DNA of 64,000 nucleotides from Flavobacteriales bacterium (GTDB lineage Bacteria; Bacteroidota; Bacteroidia; Flavobacteriales_F; PHOS-HE28): contig JAHCIA010000001.1 in assembly GCA_026129465.1 (NCBI GenBank), positions 2,803,964 through 2,867,963 of the forward strand, written 5' to 3'. Each line of letters begins with the position of its first letter. Within the stretch, counting starts at the first letter, position 1. This document shows, piece by piece, positions 42,647-52,490 of the stretch. The notes beneath the pieces were generated by a model. It was given only the letters and a program-made list of their open reading frames with translations, searched no databases and was not told the DNA's origin. A program made the position numbers and the translations under genes.

Positions 42647-44203
42647 ATGCCGAACAAGGCCCACGACCATGTGCATCGACTGGTGCGGTCGATGACGAGC
42701 ACCGAGAAGCGCTACTTCAAGGTGCATACGGGCCGCCACGGTCAGGGCACCGGCCAGCATGAGTTGTTCGACGCCATCGCGGCGATGGAGGTGTACGATG
42801 AGGCCGCCTTGCTTGAGCGTTTCAGGGACCAGGCCTTCAGCCATCATTTCGCCATCACCAAGCGCCGGCTCTACGCATCGATACTGCGCTGCCTTGAGGC
42901 TTACCATGCCGACGGTTCGGTGGACGCCAGGCTGCACGGCATGCTGCGCCAGGTGGACCTGCTGCATGAGCGTGCGCTTTACGAGGATGCGGCCAAATTG
43001 CTGCAAGGCACCCGGCGCCTCGCCAGGCAGCACGACCGGCGCGCGATCCTGCTGGCCCTGCAGGACAGGGAACGCAAATTGTTGGAGCAGGGCAACTACG
43101 GCAAAGCACGCCTGTCGGATGTGGAGCGGCTTGCCACGGGCAGTGCGGAACTGCTGGCGGAGCAGGCCGAATTGGACACACTATGGGACCTGAAGAGCAG
43201 GGTCTTCCTGCTGCTCTATCGTGAAGGACGCGCGCGCGACATGGCCATGCGGGCGGCCTTGGATGAAGCGCTTGACCACCCCCTGCTCGACATTGCTACG
43301 CCGCTGCGCTCCGCGCACGCGCGGTTCCTCCGCCTTCATATCCTGGGCGCGGCGGCCTTCGCACTAGGCGATCTGAACACGTGCCATGCGCATCTGTTCG
43401 CCAACCTGGAATTGCTGCGGGCCGAGAAGGAGAAGTTCATGGACGACCCCTCGCTCGTGATCGGGGTGATGAGCAATCTGGTCCATGTCTGCGACAGCTT
43501 GGGCAGGACCGACGAGGCCGGCCAGCTGCTCCAGGAATTCCGCACGCTGCCGGCCACCTGGGCCATGCCGGAGACGGAGGACCTGGAGACGAAGCTGTTC
43601 ATCAGCACCAACAGCCTCGAATTGTCGCTGCTGATGCGAAGCGGCGAGTTCGGTCGCGCTCTGGACCTGGTGCCTTCGATCGAGAAAGGTCTGCGGCGGC
43701 ATGCGGGCCGGATGGGACCCGTGCGCAGGGGGGCGTTCCTCTACCAGGTGGCCTTCGCCCATTTCGCGGCAGGCCACCCCGATCAAGCCGTGAAGTGGCT
43801 GCACAGGTTGCTCAATGATGTGCGGATCGACGAGAGCGCGGAGATCGTCAGCTTCGCGCGCCTGCTCGATCTGCTCGCGTTGTATGAGGCCGGAAGAACG
43901 GACCTGCTGGCCTATGCGTTGCGGAACACCGAGCGCATGTTGCGGGCACGTTCCCGCACGCATCGTTTCGAGCCGGTCTACCTGGAGCTTGTCCGTCAGT
44001 TGCTCAAAGGGGGTGATGGTGCCACCATCGATCGGGCGATCGGAGCATTCCTCGGTAAAGTGCGCGCCCTGGAAGGCGATCCGCAGGAGCATGCGGCATT
44101 CGACCATCTGGACCCCATCGCCTGGGCGGTGGCCAGGCTGGAAGGGAGGGCCTTCGCGGAGGTGGTGCGCGAAAGGGCCCGCCGGGTGGGTCGTGCCGCC
44201 TAG
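42647..44203 (+). CDS. Bacteroidota-type helical-repeat protein, function unknown
   Basis: 518 residues, no signal peptide. The N-terminus HRLVRSMTSTEKRYFKVHTG resembles a family of cytoplasmic helical (TPR-like) proteins that I associate with Bacteroidota. Helical pairs fill the rest (ALYEDAAKLLQGTRRLARQH, GDLNTCHAHLFANLELLRAE, AGHPDQAVKWLHRLLNDVRI). No catalytic motif. Its four terminal bases overlap the convergent thiL stop. The function is unknown; it may be a protein-interaction scaffold. Confidence 0.7.
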   Translation: MPNKAHDHVHRLVRSMTSTEKRYFKVHTGRHGQGTGQHELFDAIAAMEVYDEAALLERFRDQAFSHHFAITKRRLYASILRCLEAYHADGSVDARLHGMLRQVDLLHERALYEDAAKLLQGTRRLARQHDRRAILLALQDRERKLLEQGNYGKARLSDVERLATGSAELLAEQAELDTLWDLKSRVFLLLYREGRARDMAMRAALDEALDHPLLDIATPLRSAHARFLRLHILGAAAFALGDLNTCHAHLFANLELLRAEKEKFMDDPSLVIGVMSNLVHVCDSLGRTDEAGQLLQEFRTLPATWAMPETEDLETKLFISTNSLELSLLMRSGEFGRALDLVPSIEKGLRRHAGRMGPVRRGAFLYQVAFAHFAAGHPDQAVKWLHRLLNDVRIDESAEIVSFARLLDLLALYEAGRTDLLAYALRNTERMLRARSRTHRFEPVYLELVRQLLKGGDGATIDRAIGAFLGKVRALEGDPQEHAAFDHLDPIAWAVARLEGRAFAEVVRERARRVGRAA

Positions 44204-45243
44204 TCGCGCTTCAGGAAGGCATCCCAGCCCTGCGCGGTCAACTCGTGCTCACTGCCCTGCTTGTCCACCAGGCGGTAGCCGCTGGCCTTGTCGGTCATGT
44301 GCCCCACCACGGTCAGGTTCGGGTTGCCCTTGAGCTTGTCGAAGTCCGCCTGTGCGATGGTGAAGAGCAGTTCATAGTCCTCGCCTCCGTTCAACGCGCA
44401 AGTGGTGGGGTCCAGGTTGAAGTCGAGTGCGGTGCCGTGGGTGGATGGATCGATCGGCAGCTTTTCATCGTAGAGGCGCACGCCCAGGCCCGAGCCACGG
44501 GCAAGATGGATGGCCTCGCTGGCCAGTCCATCGCTGATGTCGATCATCGACGTGGGCCTGACGTTCAATTGTTTCAGCAGATCGATGATGTCGCGCCGCG
44601 CCTCAGGCTTGAGTTGCCGCTCCAGGATGTAGTCGTGTCCGGCAAGGTCGGGCTGGGCACCGGTCTCGGTGAAAACAGCTTTTTCGCGCTCCAGAATTTG
44701 CAGGCCCATGTAAGCGCCGCCCAGGTCGCCGCTCACCACCAACAGGTCATGGTCCCGCGCTCCACTGCGGTACACGATGTCCTCCGGCCGTGCCGCCCCG
44801 ATGGCCGTGACGGCGATGACAAGCCCGCTGCGGCTGCTGCATGTGTCGCCGCCTACCAGGTCCACACCATATTTCTCGCAGGCCAGCAGCATGCCCGCAT
44901 ACAGCTCATCCACGGCCTCCACGGGGAAACGGTTGCTGAGGGCCAACGCCACGGTCACCTGCCGGGGAGTGGCATTCATGGCGTAGACATCGCTGAGGTT
45001 CACCACGATGGCCTTGTAGCCCAAATGCTTCAAAGGCGCATAGCTGAGGTCGAAATGGACCCCCTCCACCAGCATGTCGGTGGTGACCACCTGGTGCAGA
45101 CCCTGGGCGTCGATCACGGCCGCATCATCGCCGATGCCCTTCACTGAGGAGGTGTGCTGCAGCTGGATACGCGAGGCGAGGCGTTCGATGAGGCCGAATT
45201 CGCCCAGGGCGGAGAGCTCGGTGCGGGAAGGAGTGTCGGGCAT
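44200..45243 (-). CDS. thiL: Thiamine-monophosphate kinase
   Basis: 347 residues from ATG 45243 (MPDTPSRTELSALGEFGLIE). ThiL signatures are SVKGIGDDAAVIDAQ (Mg-ATP site), TTDMLVEGVHFDLSYAPLKH, LGYKAIVVNLSDVYAMNATP, GGDTCSSRSGLVIAVTAIG and MIDISDGLASEAIHLARGSG. It makes thiamine pyrophosphate from the monophosphate. The longer open frame up to 45309 has no homology. Gene ends convergent with the 42647 gene. Confidence 0.94.
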   Translation of the reverse strand: MPDTPSRTELSALGEFGLIERLASRIQLQHTSSVKGIGDDAAVIDAQGLHQVVTTDMLVEGVHFDLSYAPLKHLGYKAIVVNLSDVYAMNATPRQVTVALALSNRFPVEAVDELYAGMLLACEKYGVDLVGGDTCSSRSGLVIAVTAIGAARPEDIVYRSGARDHDLLVVSGDLGGAYMGLQILEREKAVFTETGAQPDLAGHDYILERQLKPEARRDIIDLLKQLNVRPTSMIDISDGLASEAIHLARGSGLGVRLYDEKLPIDPSTHGTALDFNLDPTTCALNGGEDYELLFTIAQADFDKLKGNPNLTVVGHMTDKASGYRLVDKQGSEHELTAQGWDAFLKRD

Positions 45244-45305
45244 GGTTCGGGCCGTCGCATCCCGATCGATGCGCGGGGCAGCGAAGCTACAGGCGCGGAA
45301 CGGCT

Positions 45306-48300
45306 TCAATGGCGCACCACACGCACAGCCGCACGGTGGTCCCCGATGTCGAGTTGGAGCAGGTACACACCTGCCTCAGCAGGCAGCAGATCGCCGAGTG
45401 TGAAGGTGAACGTACCCTTGTCCACGCCAAATGTGGCATGCGCCACGGATCGCCCCAAGGTGTTCAGCGCGCGCACATGGAGCATTCCGCTGAAGGGCAC
45501 ATCCAGCTGGACCAGGGCATCGTGCTGGAAGGGGTTGGGCCAGACGCGGGGATCGGAGAGTCCCTGCATGTCATAGTTCAAAGCGATGATCGGCGAATGT
45601 GATGTGGTGCCGTCATGGTCCACCTGCCGCAGTTGGTAGAAATGGATCCCCCGCTTGTTCGGCCGGTCGTCCACAAAGTGGTAGTCCACGGGCGACCATG
45701 AATCGCCCATGCCGGTCACGCGGCCTATGGTGGTGAAGCCCGGGTCTTCCACATGTTCGGCTGATCTTGAAAGCACATCGAACCAGGCGTTGTTCTGTTC
45801 GCTGGCGGTGGTCCAGTGAAGGAGGCCATCCTGGCCTGAAACGCGGCCCGTGAACGAGAGCAGGGTGATGGGCAGGGGGTTCTGGCCGGAGATGGAAGCC
45901 AGGGTGAAGGGACCGAAGCGGTCGTTGGGCCCTGAGGTGACCGTGCCGGCCGCGATGTTGCCCGTGGTCCCTGTATTTCCGCGGTCGAACCAGGAGGGGG
46001 TCGGGGCGAGCGTGTCGAAATGCGCCACCCTCAGGTCGGGCAGGAAGGTCACCCCGCAACTGTTCACATCCCAACTCAGGGTCACCTGGCGCGCATGCGT
46101 GCCCACCTCCCGGTCCAGATGCCAGAACTCGCAGCTGCTGATGTGGTCCAGCGGTGGGTTCACCAGGTCGTTGTAGGGTGGCTCGGGATCCTGGTCGAAG
46201 TACTCCGCCACCAAGGACTCGATGGACAGACTTCGTCCCAGCGCGATGTTGTCGATGGCGAAGGACTTGCTGTTGACCACGCCATTGCCATTGTTCCGCC
46301 AGCGAATGCCGATGCGGGCGTTGGGGTTGTTGTTCAGCGCATTGGCCAGGGCGGGTGGCGGGCCACCTCCGACACTGAAGCAATTGTTGTTGGTGAAGTC
46401 GAACACATGCACCCATATGCTGCCATCGTAGGCCCATAGTGAAGCCACATCATCGGCATCCACGGTGTTGCCGCGCCGCGCCGCATAGCCGAAGCTGGTG
46501 ATGGTGGTGTTGGAGAAGTCCATCACCGGCGATTCGGCGCGGAGGTCCGTGATGTTGTCCGGGCCATCATCGTAAAAGGCGCCGCAATCCACCGTGGGGC
46601 AGATGCCTCCGGCCAGCGGACCGATGTGCAGGGTGGGGTTCGTGCCCGGGGAAGGTGGACAACTGTTCAAAGGTCCCGACTCCGAATAGCTGATGTACCA
46701 GCGGTTGCCGGCCGGTCCGTTGGCCCCTGTGGCGGTCACGGTCCATGTGCCGAAGTCCGTGGTGTAATTGTGGGCGTCGCAGCCGGCCGCGCAATCCCCC
46801 GCACCGCGTGTGAAGGTCTCGGTCGATGGTCCCAAGGCCGAAGGCGCGGGCACGGCGCTCATGCCGATGGGTCGCATCAGCGCCCCCTTGCCCACCGGGA
46901 AAGTGAAGGCCGCATTGCCCAGTTTGCGCATCCTCCCCGTGACGAAGCTGGCGTTGCTGCCCCCGGTCGCGGTGGCGGTGGTGTTCAGCGTGAGCGCCGG
47001 TGCACCGCCGTCGTTCAATATCCGCCCGGAGGTCAGCTGCAGGTTGTTGTTCACCGTAAGGGGCATCTGCAGGGCCACGTCACCGGCCGCTTTGGCGACG
47101 GTGAGGTTGAAGGCCGTGAATCCGCCGGACCCGCTGATCGTCTGCTGCTGCCCGCCCGCCAGCGTGATGCGCCGCGTGTTGGCCGCCCCGTGGCCGATAC
47201 CGCCGTGGCAGAGGATGTCGCCTTCCACGGAGAGGCCCGTGCCCGTGATGCTGAGTGTGGAGCCGGCCCGCACGGACATATCGCCCAAAACGGACATGGG
47301 CGTGGCGTTGGTGTTCGAGTAGGTCAGGGTGCTGCTGTTGGTGCCCGCGCCGCCCACATCCAGGTCGCCCAGGATCGTGGGGAAGCCCGTGGTCCCGGCG
47401 AAGGTCACCGCGAAGGCCAGGGTATGGAGGTTCTCGATCACCAGGTTGGGGTAGATCATGCCCACGGCCGTGGCCGAAGGGATCAGGCCGCTGTTGCGCC
47501 GCAGGATCCAAGTGGCCGTTTCCGCCATGCTGGCGATGCCCCCGAAGTAGTTGTCCTGCCAGTCCGTGGCATTGCTCGATCCGGTCTTGATGTACGTGCC
47601 GCTCGTGCCCAGTCGCCAACGTGCGCCTGCATCCCATTGGGTGGAACCCGGGGCCGCCCCGTTCAACGCATCCTCCAAGGTGCCCTGTACGTCCAGGTCC
47701 ACCCCGGCGCCGTCGGCGATGCGGGGCGGACCGCCGGCCAGCACGAGCGTGCCGCCCTGTTCCACGGTGGTCTGGTCCATGGAGGCGTATTGGCTGATCG
47801 TCGCCGTGTGCCCGTTGCGGATGGTGATGCTGGCCGACACATGCGATGGGGTGTACGGCGTGGCCGACCACGGTGCCGCACCGGTGGGAGAGGTCTCCCA
47901 AATGCCCGCATCGTGCCAGGCACCGGAACCCACCGTTCGGAAATGGTCCGCGCTGTTGGCCGCCACGTAAATGTCGTCGATGCGGGAAACACCACCCGCA
48001 GCGACGGTGCCGCCACCCACGGAGGTGTTGTTCGTCATGATCCAGCGGAAGAACAACGAAGGCTGGTTCTCGCAGGCCACAGGCAATGGCACCGCCGTGA
48101 GGACGCCCTGGTTCCAGTTGTTCGCCGTGGTGATCGGCGGTACGGTGGCCAGCGCGGTCCATGCCCCTGCCACCCCGATCCGGTATTGCAGCGTGAAGTT
48201 GCGGGGTCCTGTGCCGGAGCTTGTCTGGCGCGAGGAGATCCAAAGGTTTTGGTGGCCCGTGGTGTTCACCTCGATCTGCCACCATTTGGCCCCCGCGCCA

Positions 48301-48569
48301 GCATCCCAGTCGGTCGCATGGGCGCTGAAGGTGGTATGGCCTACGAAAGTGAAACCCGGTGCCGCCGTCCCGATCGCCACGATCTGGGCGCCGGCGTTCT
48401 GTGGAACGGCCACATCCACCAGGGCATCGTCCGGGTTGTTGGGGAAAGTCCAACCCGCCAGGGTCAACTGGCCTTGGACCCACTGTGGAAACCCGGCCGC
48501 GACCAAAAAAAGGACGTGAAAACCGACCCGGGCCGGCGAACACATGCGCTTGGGTTGAACGGGGCCCAT
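45306..48569 (-). CDS. Large T9SS-sorted secreted protein
   Basis: 1087 residues from ATG 48569; ATG 48545 gives the same signal peptide (FHVLFLVAAGFPQWVQG). The body has lectin-like and G8-like beta domains (FRTVGSGAWHDAGIWETSP, ITIRNGHTATISQYASMDQT, LILAGGP-type strands), and an insert with several cysteines (GDCAAGCDAHNYTTDFGTWT). The C-terminal T9SS domain begins VWPNPFQHDALVQLDVPFSG and includes AGVYLLQLDIGDHRAAVRVV. The gap 48570-48844 upstream carries no gene, only the sufA promoter. Probably a surface or released adhesin-like protein. Confidence 0.83.
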   Translation of the reverse strand: MGPVQPKRMCSPARVGFHVLFLVAAGFPQWVQGQLTLAGWTFPNNPDDALVDVAVPQNAGAQIVAIGTAAPGFTFVGHTTFSAHATDWDAGAGAKWWQIEVNTTGHQNLWISSRQTSSGTGPRNFTLQYRIGVAGAWTALATVPPITTANNWNQGVLTAVPLPVACENQPSLFFRWIMTNNTSVGGGTVAAGGVSRIDDIYVAANSADHFRTVGSGAWHDAGIWETSPTGAAPWSATPYTPSHVSASITIRNGHTATISQYASMDQTTVEQGGTLVLAGGPPRIADGAGVDLDVQGTLEDALNGAAPGSTQWDAGARWRLGTSGTYIKTGSSNATDWQDNYFGGIASMAETATWILRRNSGLIPSATAVGMIYPNLVIENLHTLAFAVTFAGTTGFPTILGDLDVGGAGTNSSTLTYSNTNATPMSVLGDMSVRAGSTLSITGTGLSVEGDILCHGGIGHGAANTRRITLAGGQQQTISGSGGFTAFNLTVAKAAGDVALQMPLTVNNNLQLTSGRILNDGGAPALTLNTTATATGGSNASFVTGRMRKLGNAAFTFPVGKGALMRPIGMSAVPAPSALGPSTETFTRGAGDCAAGCDAHNYTTDFGTWTVTATGANGPAGNRWYISYSESGPLNSCPPSPGTNPTLHIGPLAGGICPTVDCGAFYDDGPDNITDLRAESPVMDFSNTTITSFGYAARRGNTVDADDVASLWAYDGSIWVHVFDFTNNNCFSVGGGPPPALANALNNNPNARIGIRWRNNGNGVVNSKSFAIDNIALGRSLSIESLVAEYFDQDPEPPYNDLVNPPLDHISSCEFWHLDREVGTHARQVTLSWDVNSCGVTFLPDLRVAHFDTLAPTPSWFDRGNTGTTGNIAAGTVTSGPNDRFGPFTLASISGQNPLPITLLSFTGRVSGQDGLLHWTTASEQNNAWFDVLSRSAEHVEDPGFTTIGRVTGMGDSWSPVDYHFVDDRPNKRGIHFYQLRQVDHDGTTSHSPIIALNYDMQGLSDPRVWPNPFQHDALVQLDVPFSGMLHVRALNTLGRSVAHATFGVDKGTFTFTLGDLLPAEAGVYLLQLDIGDHRAAVRVVRH

Positions 48570-48779
48570 GATCCTGGTTGAAAGGTGGTACCGCACGATC
48601 AGGACAATTCGCGAGCGGACAAGTTCAACTTCGTGCAAAGCTATGCTGACCGTCAGCGCCATGGGGTCCTGGTCATCAGGCCATTTGGCGGGCGGGCGGC
48701 TGGATCTTGCCCAACAGGAACAATGCGTGCCGCCGATCGTTGTCCGCCTGGCCCATGACAAGGGCCTTGGCAGCTTGAC

Positions 48780-48787
48780 TACCTTTG
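48780..48787 (+). promoter_or_regulatory. -7 box of sufA (TACCTTTG)
   Basis: Exact TAnnTTTG match, with a 57-base leader before ATG 48845. The leader contains CCCCTT and AAGGGG arms that could pair. Confidence 0.6.
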
Positions 48788-48844
48788 CGATGCCCCTTCT
48801 TTAGAAGCAATCCAAACAAGGGGAGGGTAGAAGACAAAAGTGTC

Positions 48845-49171
48845 ATGATCAAAGTCTCTGAGAGCGCAAAAGCCGAGGTCACCAAGCTCCTCGGCATGGA
48901 AGGCCGCGGGTCAGACCACTTCGTGCGTGTAGGCGTGAAGGGCGGCGGTTGCAGCGGCCTGATGTACGACCTGGACTTCGACGATCAGCTGAAGGACGGC
49001 GACAAGGTTTTCGAGGACAACGGGGTCAAGGTCGTCGTGGACAAGAAGAGCCTGCTCTACCTGCTGGGCACCACGCTCGACTTCAGCGGTGGCCTCAACG
49101 GCAAGGGTTTCCAATTCGTGAACCCCAATGCGAACCGGACCTGCGGTTGCGGGGAAAGCTTCAGCATTTGA
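48845..49171 (+). CDS. sufA: Iron-sulfur cluster assembly A-type carrier
   Basis: 108 residues from ATG 48845 (MIKVSESAKAEVTKLLGMEG). The three cluster-binding cysteines of A-type carriers are in VGVKGGGCSGLMYDLDFDD and NRTCGCGESFSI. The family accepts Fe-S clusters from SufB and delivers them to apoproteins; SufA, IscA and ErpA cannot be told apart by sequence alone. Placement directly before sufB favours SufA. Confidence 0.9.
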   Translation: MIKVSESAKAEVTKLLGMEGRGSDHFVRVGVKGGGCSGLMYDLDFDDQLKDGDKVFEDNGVKVVVDKKSLLYLLGTTLDFSGGLNGKGFQFVNPNANRTCGCGESFSI

Positions 49172-49178
49172 GGAAGAA

Positions 49179-49267
49179 GCCGCAGAGGCGCTATGACGCA
49201 GAGAACCCAGAATGAAAGCCCGCCGCAATAGCAGAACGCCCTCCCTGCGTCTCTGCGCCTCTGCGGC
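49179..49267. repeat. Inverted CTGCG-core repeat between sufA and sufB
   Basis: Arms 49179-49203 and 49243-49267 are inverted, 21 of 25 bases matching, with a 39-base loop. The right arm is CTGCGTCT CTGCGCCT CTGCGG, an 8-base period array. Same core as the element at 10118-10256. It would form a long hairpin in the suf transcript. Confidence 0.8.
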
Positions 49268-49280
49268 CAGCAATTGAGCC

Positions 49281-50729
<1,449 letters not shown>

Positions 50730-50746
50730 ACGGGCCCGGATACGCG

Positions 50747-50962
50747 ATGCGCCGTGCACTCATCCTCCTCGGCCTATTGATCCTGCTGATCGGCCTGCTC
50801 TGGCCGTGGCTCACCCAGGGCAACTGGTGGCGCTGGTTCGGACGCCTGCCGGGGGATATCCGGATCGAACGCGAAGGCTTCAGCTTCTACTTCCCGATCG
50901 TGACGATGATCGTGATCAGCGTGGTGATCAGCGCCGTGCTTTGGGTGGTGAGGAGGGGGTGA
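50747..50962 (+). CDS. DUF2905 small membrane protein
   Basis: 71 residues, two membrane segments (ALILLGLLILLIGLLWPWLT and VTMIVISVVISAVLWVVRR) flanking WWRWFGRLPGDIRIEREGFS FYFP, the DUF2905 signature. Starts 17 bases after sufB, so probably co-transcribed. Function unknown. Confidence 0.88.
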   Translation: MRRALILLGLLILLIGLLWPWLTQGNWWRWFGRLPGDIRIEREGFSFYFPIVTMIVISVVISAVLWVVRRG

Positions 50963-50974
50963 ACGACGGGACCC

Positions 50975-51445
50975 TCACGCGGTTCCTTCCCGCCTTCGCT
51001 GCAATTCATCTACGTCCAGCAGGTCCTTCGGCCGGGCGGACTTGATCTTGCTGTTGACCAGGTCGTCGAAAGCGAGCACCCGGATCCGAGTGACCGGCTC
51101 ACCAGCGATGGAAGCCTCTACCGCACGGGCGAACGCTTCTTCAAAGGAACAGCCCGGGTTGAAGCTGGTGATCAACTCCAATTCCTGCTCGGAAGAGATC
51201 TTGATGGACACGTTCTGCTCGGCGCTCAGCACCGATGGTGGCAGTTCGCTCTCATACCCCATGCTTGCAAGCACTTGCTTGAGCCGATCGAAGTTCTCCG
51301 GTGTTGGTTCGATCCAGAGATCCACATCAGCGGAATTGCGCTGGTAGCCGTGGAAGTTGACAGCCCCTCCGCCAACCATCAAGTAACGCAGGCCCAGTTC
51401 GCGCGCCGACCGCAGAAAGCCGAGCACATCATCCTCGTAGCGCAT
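50975..51445 (-). CDS. DUF6036-type nucleotidyltransferase
   Basis: 156 residues. GLRYLMVGGGAVNFHGYQRN and SADVDLWIEPTPENFDRLKQ give the nucleotidyltransferase GG...D-x-D motif. Downstream VLAFDDLVNSKIKSARPKDL and LDVDELQRRREG complete the small fold. Such proteins often form toxin-antitoxin-like pairs with a short partner; here the partner gene at 51429-51638 overlaps its start by 17 bases. Possibly an accessory module. Confidence 0.8.
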   Translation of the reverse strand: MRYEDDVLGFLRSARELGLRYLMVGGGAVNFHGYQRNSADVDLWIEPTPENFDRLKQVLASMGYESELPPSVLSAEQNVSIKISSEQELELITSFNPGCSFEEAFARAVEASIAGEPVTRIRVLAFDDLVNSKIKSARPKDLLDVDELQRRREGTA

Positions 51446-51638
51446 CCTTTCGGCGACGAATGATGAAGTTGCCCTTGCTTTCCTCGACCCAACCCTTCAC
51501 CACATGCGGAAGGTCGAAGCTGCGCAGGAACGATAGCAGCCGCTCCGATGGGCTCAAGGCCAGGAACTCCCGCTCTCGCCGGGCGTTGCTCTCCGCCTTG
51601 GTCTCAAAGCGGAGGTCGGGTTTGCGGGGGGCATGCAT
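51429..51638 (-). CDS. Partner of the nucleotidyltransferase
   Basis: 69 residues from ATG 51638 (MHAPRKPDLRFETKAESNAR), or 77 from a TTG at 51662. Continues LALSPSERLLSFLRSFDLPH and ESKGNFIIRRRKDALRG. Helical and basic. Overlaps the nucleotidyltransferase gene, so they are translated together. Likely the regulatory or antitoxin-like half; inference from context. Confidence 0.65.
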   Translation of the reverse strand: MHAPRKPDLRFETKAESNARREREFLALSPSERLLSFLRSFDLPHVVKGWVEESKGNFIIRRRKDALRG

Positions 51639-51671
51639 GGACCCCGAAGATACGTGGGGCAAGCCCTCGTG

Positions 51672-51839
51672 TCAGGCCCCGAAGGACTTCAACCGGGTGG
51701 CTGTCTTCTCCCCCAACATCTCCTTCACCGCCTCTTCCACCGCCACGTCATCGATCCCGCACTCCCGGTACAATTCCGGCTGCGTGCCGTGCTCGATCCA
51801 CTTGTCCGGGATCGCCAGGCGCTTCACGTGGGCGGCGTA
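51672..51839 (-). pseudogene. dxs: 3' remnant of 1-deoxy-D-xylulose-5-phosphate synthase
   Basis: 55 codons ending in TGA: YAAHVKRLAIPDKWIEHGTQ, PELYRECGIDDVAVEEAVKE, MLGEKTATRLKSFGA. The phrase RLAIPDKWIEHGTQPELYREC is the conserved C-terminus of Dxs, first enzyme of the methylerythritol-phosphate pathway. In frame upstream comes a TGA at 51843-51845, which is the stop of a different gene, so about 580 residues are missing. The break marks the left edge of an inserted or rearranged block. Confidence 0.75.
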
Positions 51840-51842
51840 GCA

Positions 51843-52247
51843 TCAGCAGATATGGTTCTCAGGGGGGCTGCGGAGCGTGACATACCACACTTCTCGACCA
51901 CTGTAATACAACCCTTCCTCTTTCACTGCCAGGGGCAGCATGGTAAAGCAAGCAGGCAAGAGTCCGCCCCTTGCATAGGCATAGAAACTTGCAAAGCCCT
52001 TGTCGCAGGCGCCGGTGAACTCGACCAGAACCTTGCCTTCCATATCGCGCGGGATCACCATACATAGACAGTGTACGTCCAACGGCGGAAAGCCATGTGA
52101 GCCAGACGCCCACTCAAGCGTGATGGGGACGCTGTCGTGCAGGATGGGAGCGAGCTTTACAAAGGACTGAGCGCCGACACCGATGCCGCATAAGGGCAAA
52201 GCACTGACAAGCAACGTCCTCGTTACGATGCTCGGTTGTGACCCCAT
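51843..52247 (-). CDS. Exported protein of unknown function
   Basis: 134 residues from ATG 52247 (ATG 52256 also possible). Signal peptide IVTRTLLVSALPLCGIGVGA, then VKLAPILHDSVPITLEWASG, MVIPRDMEGKVLVEFTGACD and VWYVTLRSPPENHIC. Beta-rich; no family recognised. Its stop lies exactly at the junction with the dxs remnant, so its C-terminus may have been altered by the rearrangement. Lower GC than the housekeeping genes. Confidence 0.55.
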   Translation of the reverse strand: MGSQPSIVTRTLLVSALPLCGIGVGAQSFVKLAPILHDSVPITLEWASGSHGFPPLDVHCLCMVIPRDMEGKVLVEFTGACDKGFASFYAYARGGLLPACFTMLPLAVKEEGLYYSGREVWYVTLRSPPENHIC

Positions 52248-52378
52248 CAAAACCATCTCTATGCGGTCCGAACAAGCCAGAATGAGCGATCGCTCGCTTG
52301 AGTGAAGCAGTATATCTAATACTCGACAGCACTGTGATCGGAAAGTTGATCGGTGGCGCAGCTTTCGACTCATGTCGA

Positions 52379-52434
52379 TATGATGTTCATCATAAGCGAC
52401 TGAAAGTATCGGCGATAGTCCCTATCATTGATAG
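52379..52434. promoter_or_regulatory. Palindrome cluster upstream of the TPR kinase
   Basis: TATGATG TT CATCATA (52379-52394) is a perfect inverted repeat. Then GATAG (52414), CTATC (52422) and GATAG (52430) alternate exactly 8 bases apart. They occupy the 243-base divergent region between the exported protein and the kinase and look like operator sites. Confidence 0.45.
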
Positions 52435-52490
52435 CGTTGAGGAAAGTTAGTGCATCCAATTGTGGTGTTGACGAACAGGGCCAGCCATCC

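Noticed and set aside
49185-49203. A tRNA or other structured RNA gene in the sufA-sufB gap
   Set aside because: The fold is a single long inverted repeat made of CTGCG units; no cloverleaf, anticodon arm or CCA-type end is present.
50975-51638. Calling the nucleotidyltransferase pair a proven toxin-antitoxin system
   Set aside because: The motif and gene overlap are clear, but neither a HEPN domain nor a known antitoxin motif is visible in the partner, so only a neutral name is given.
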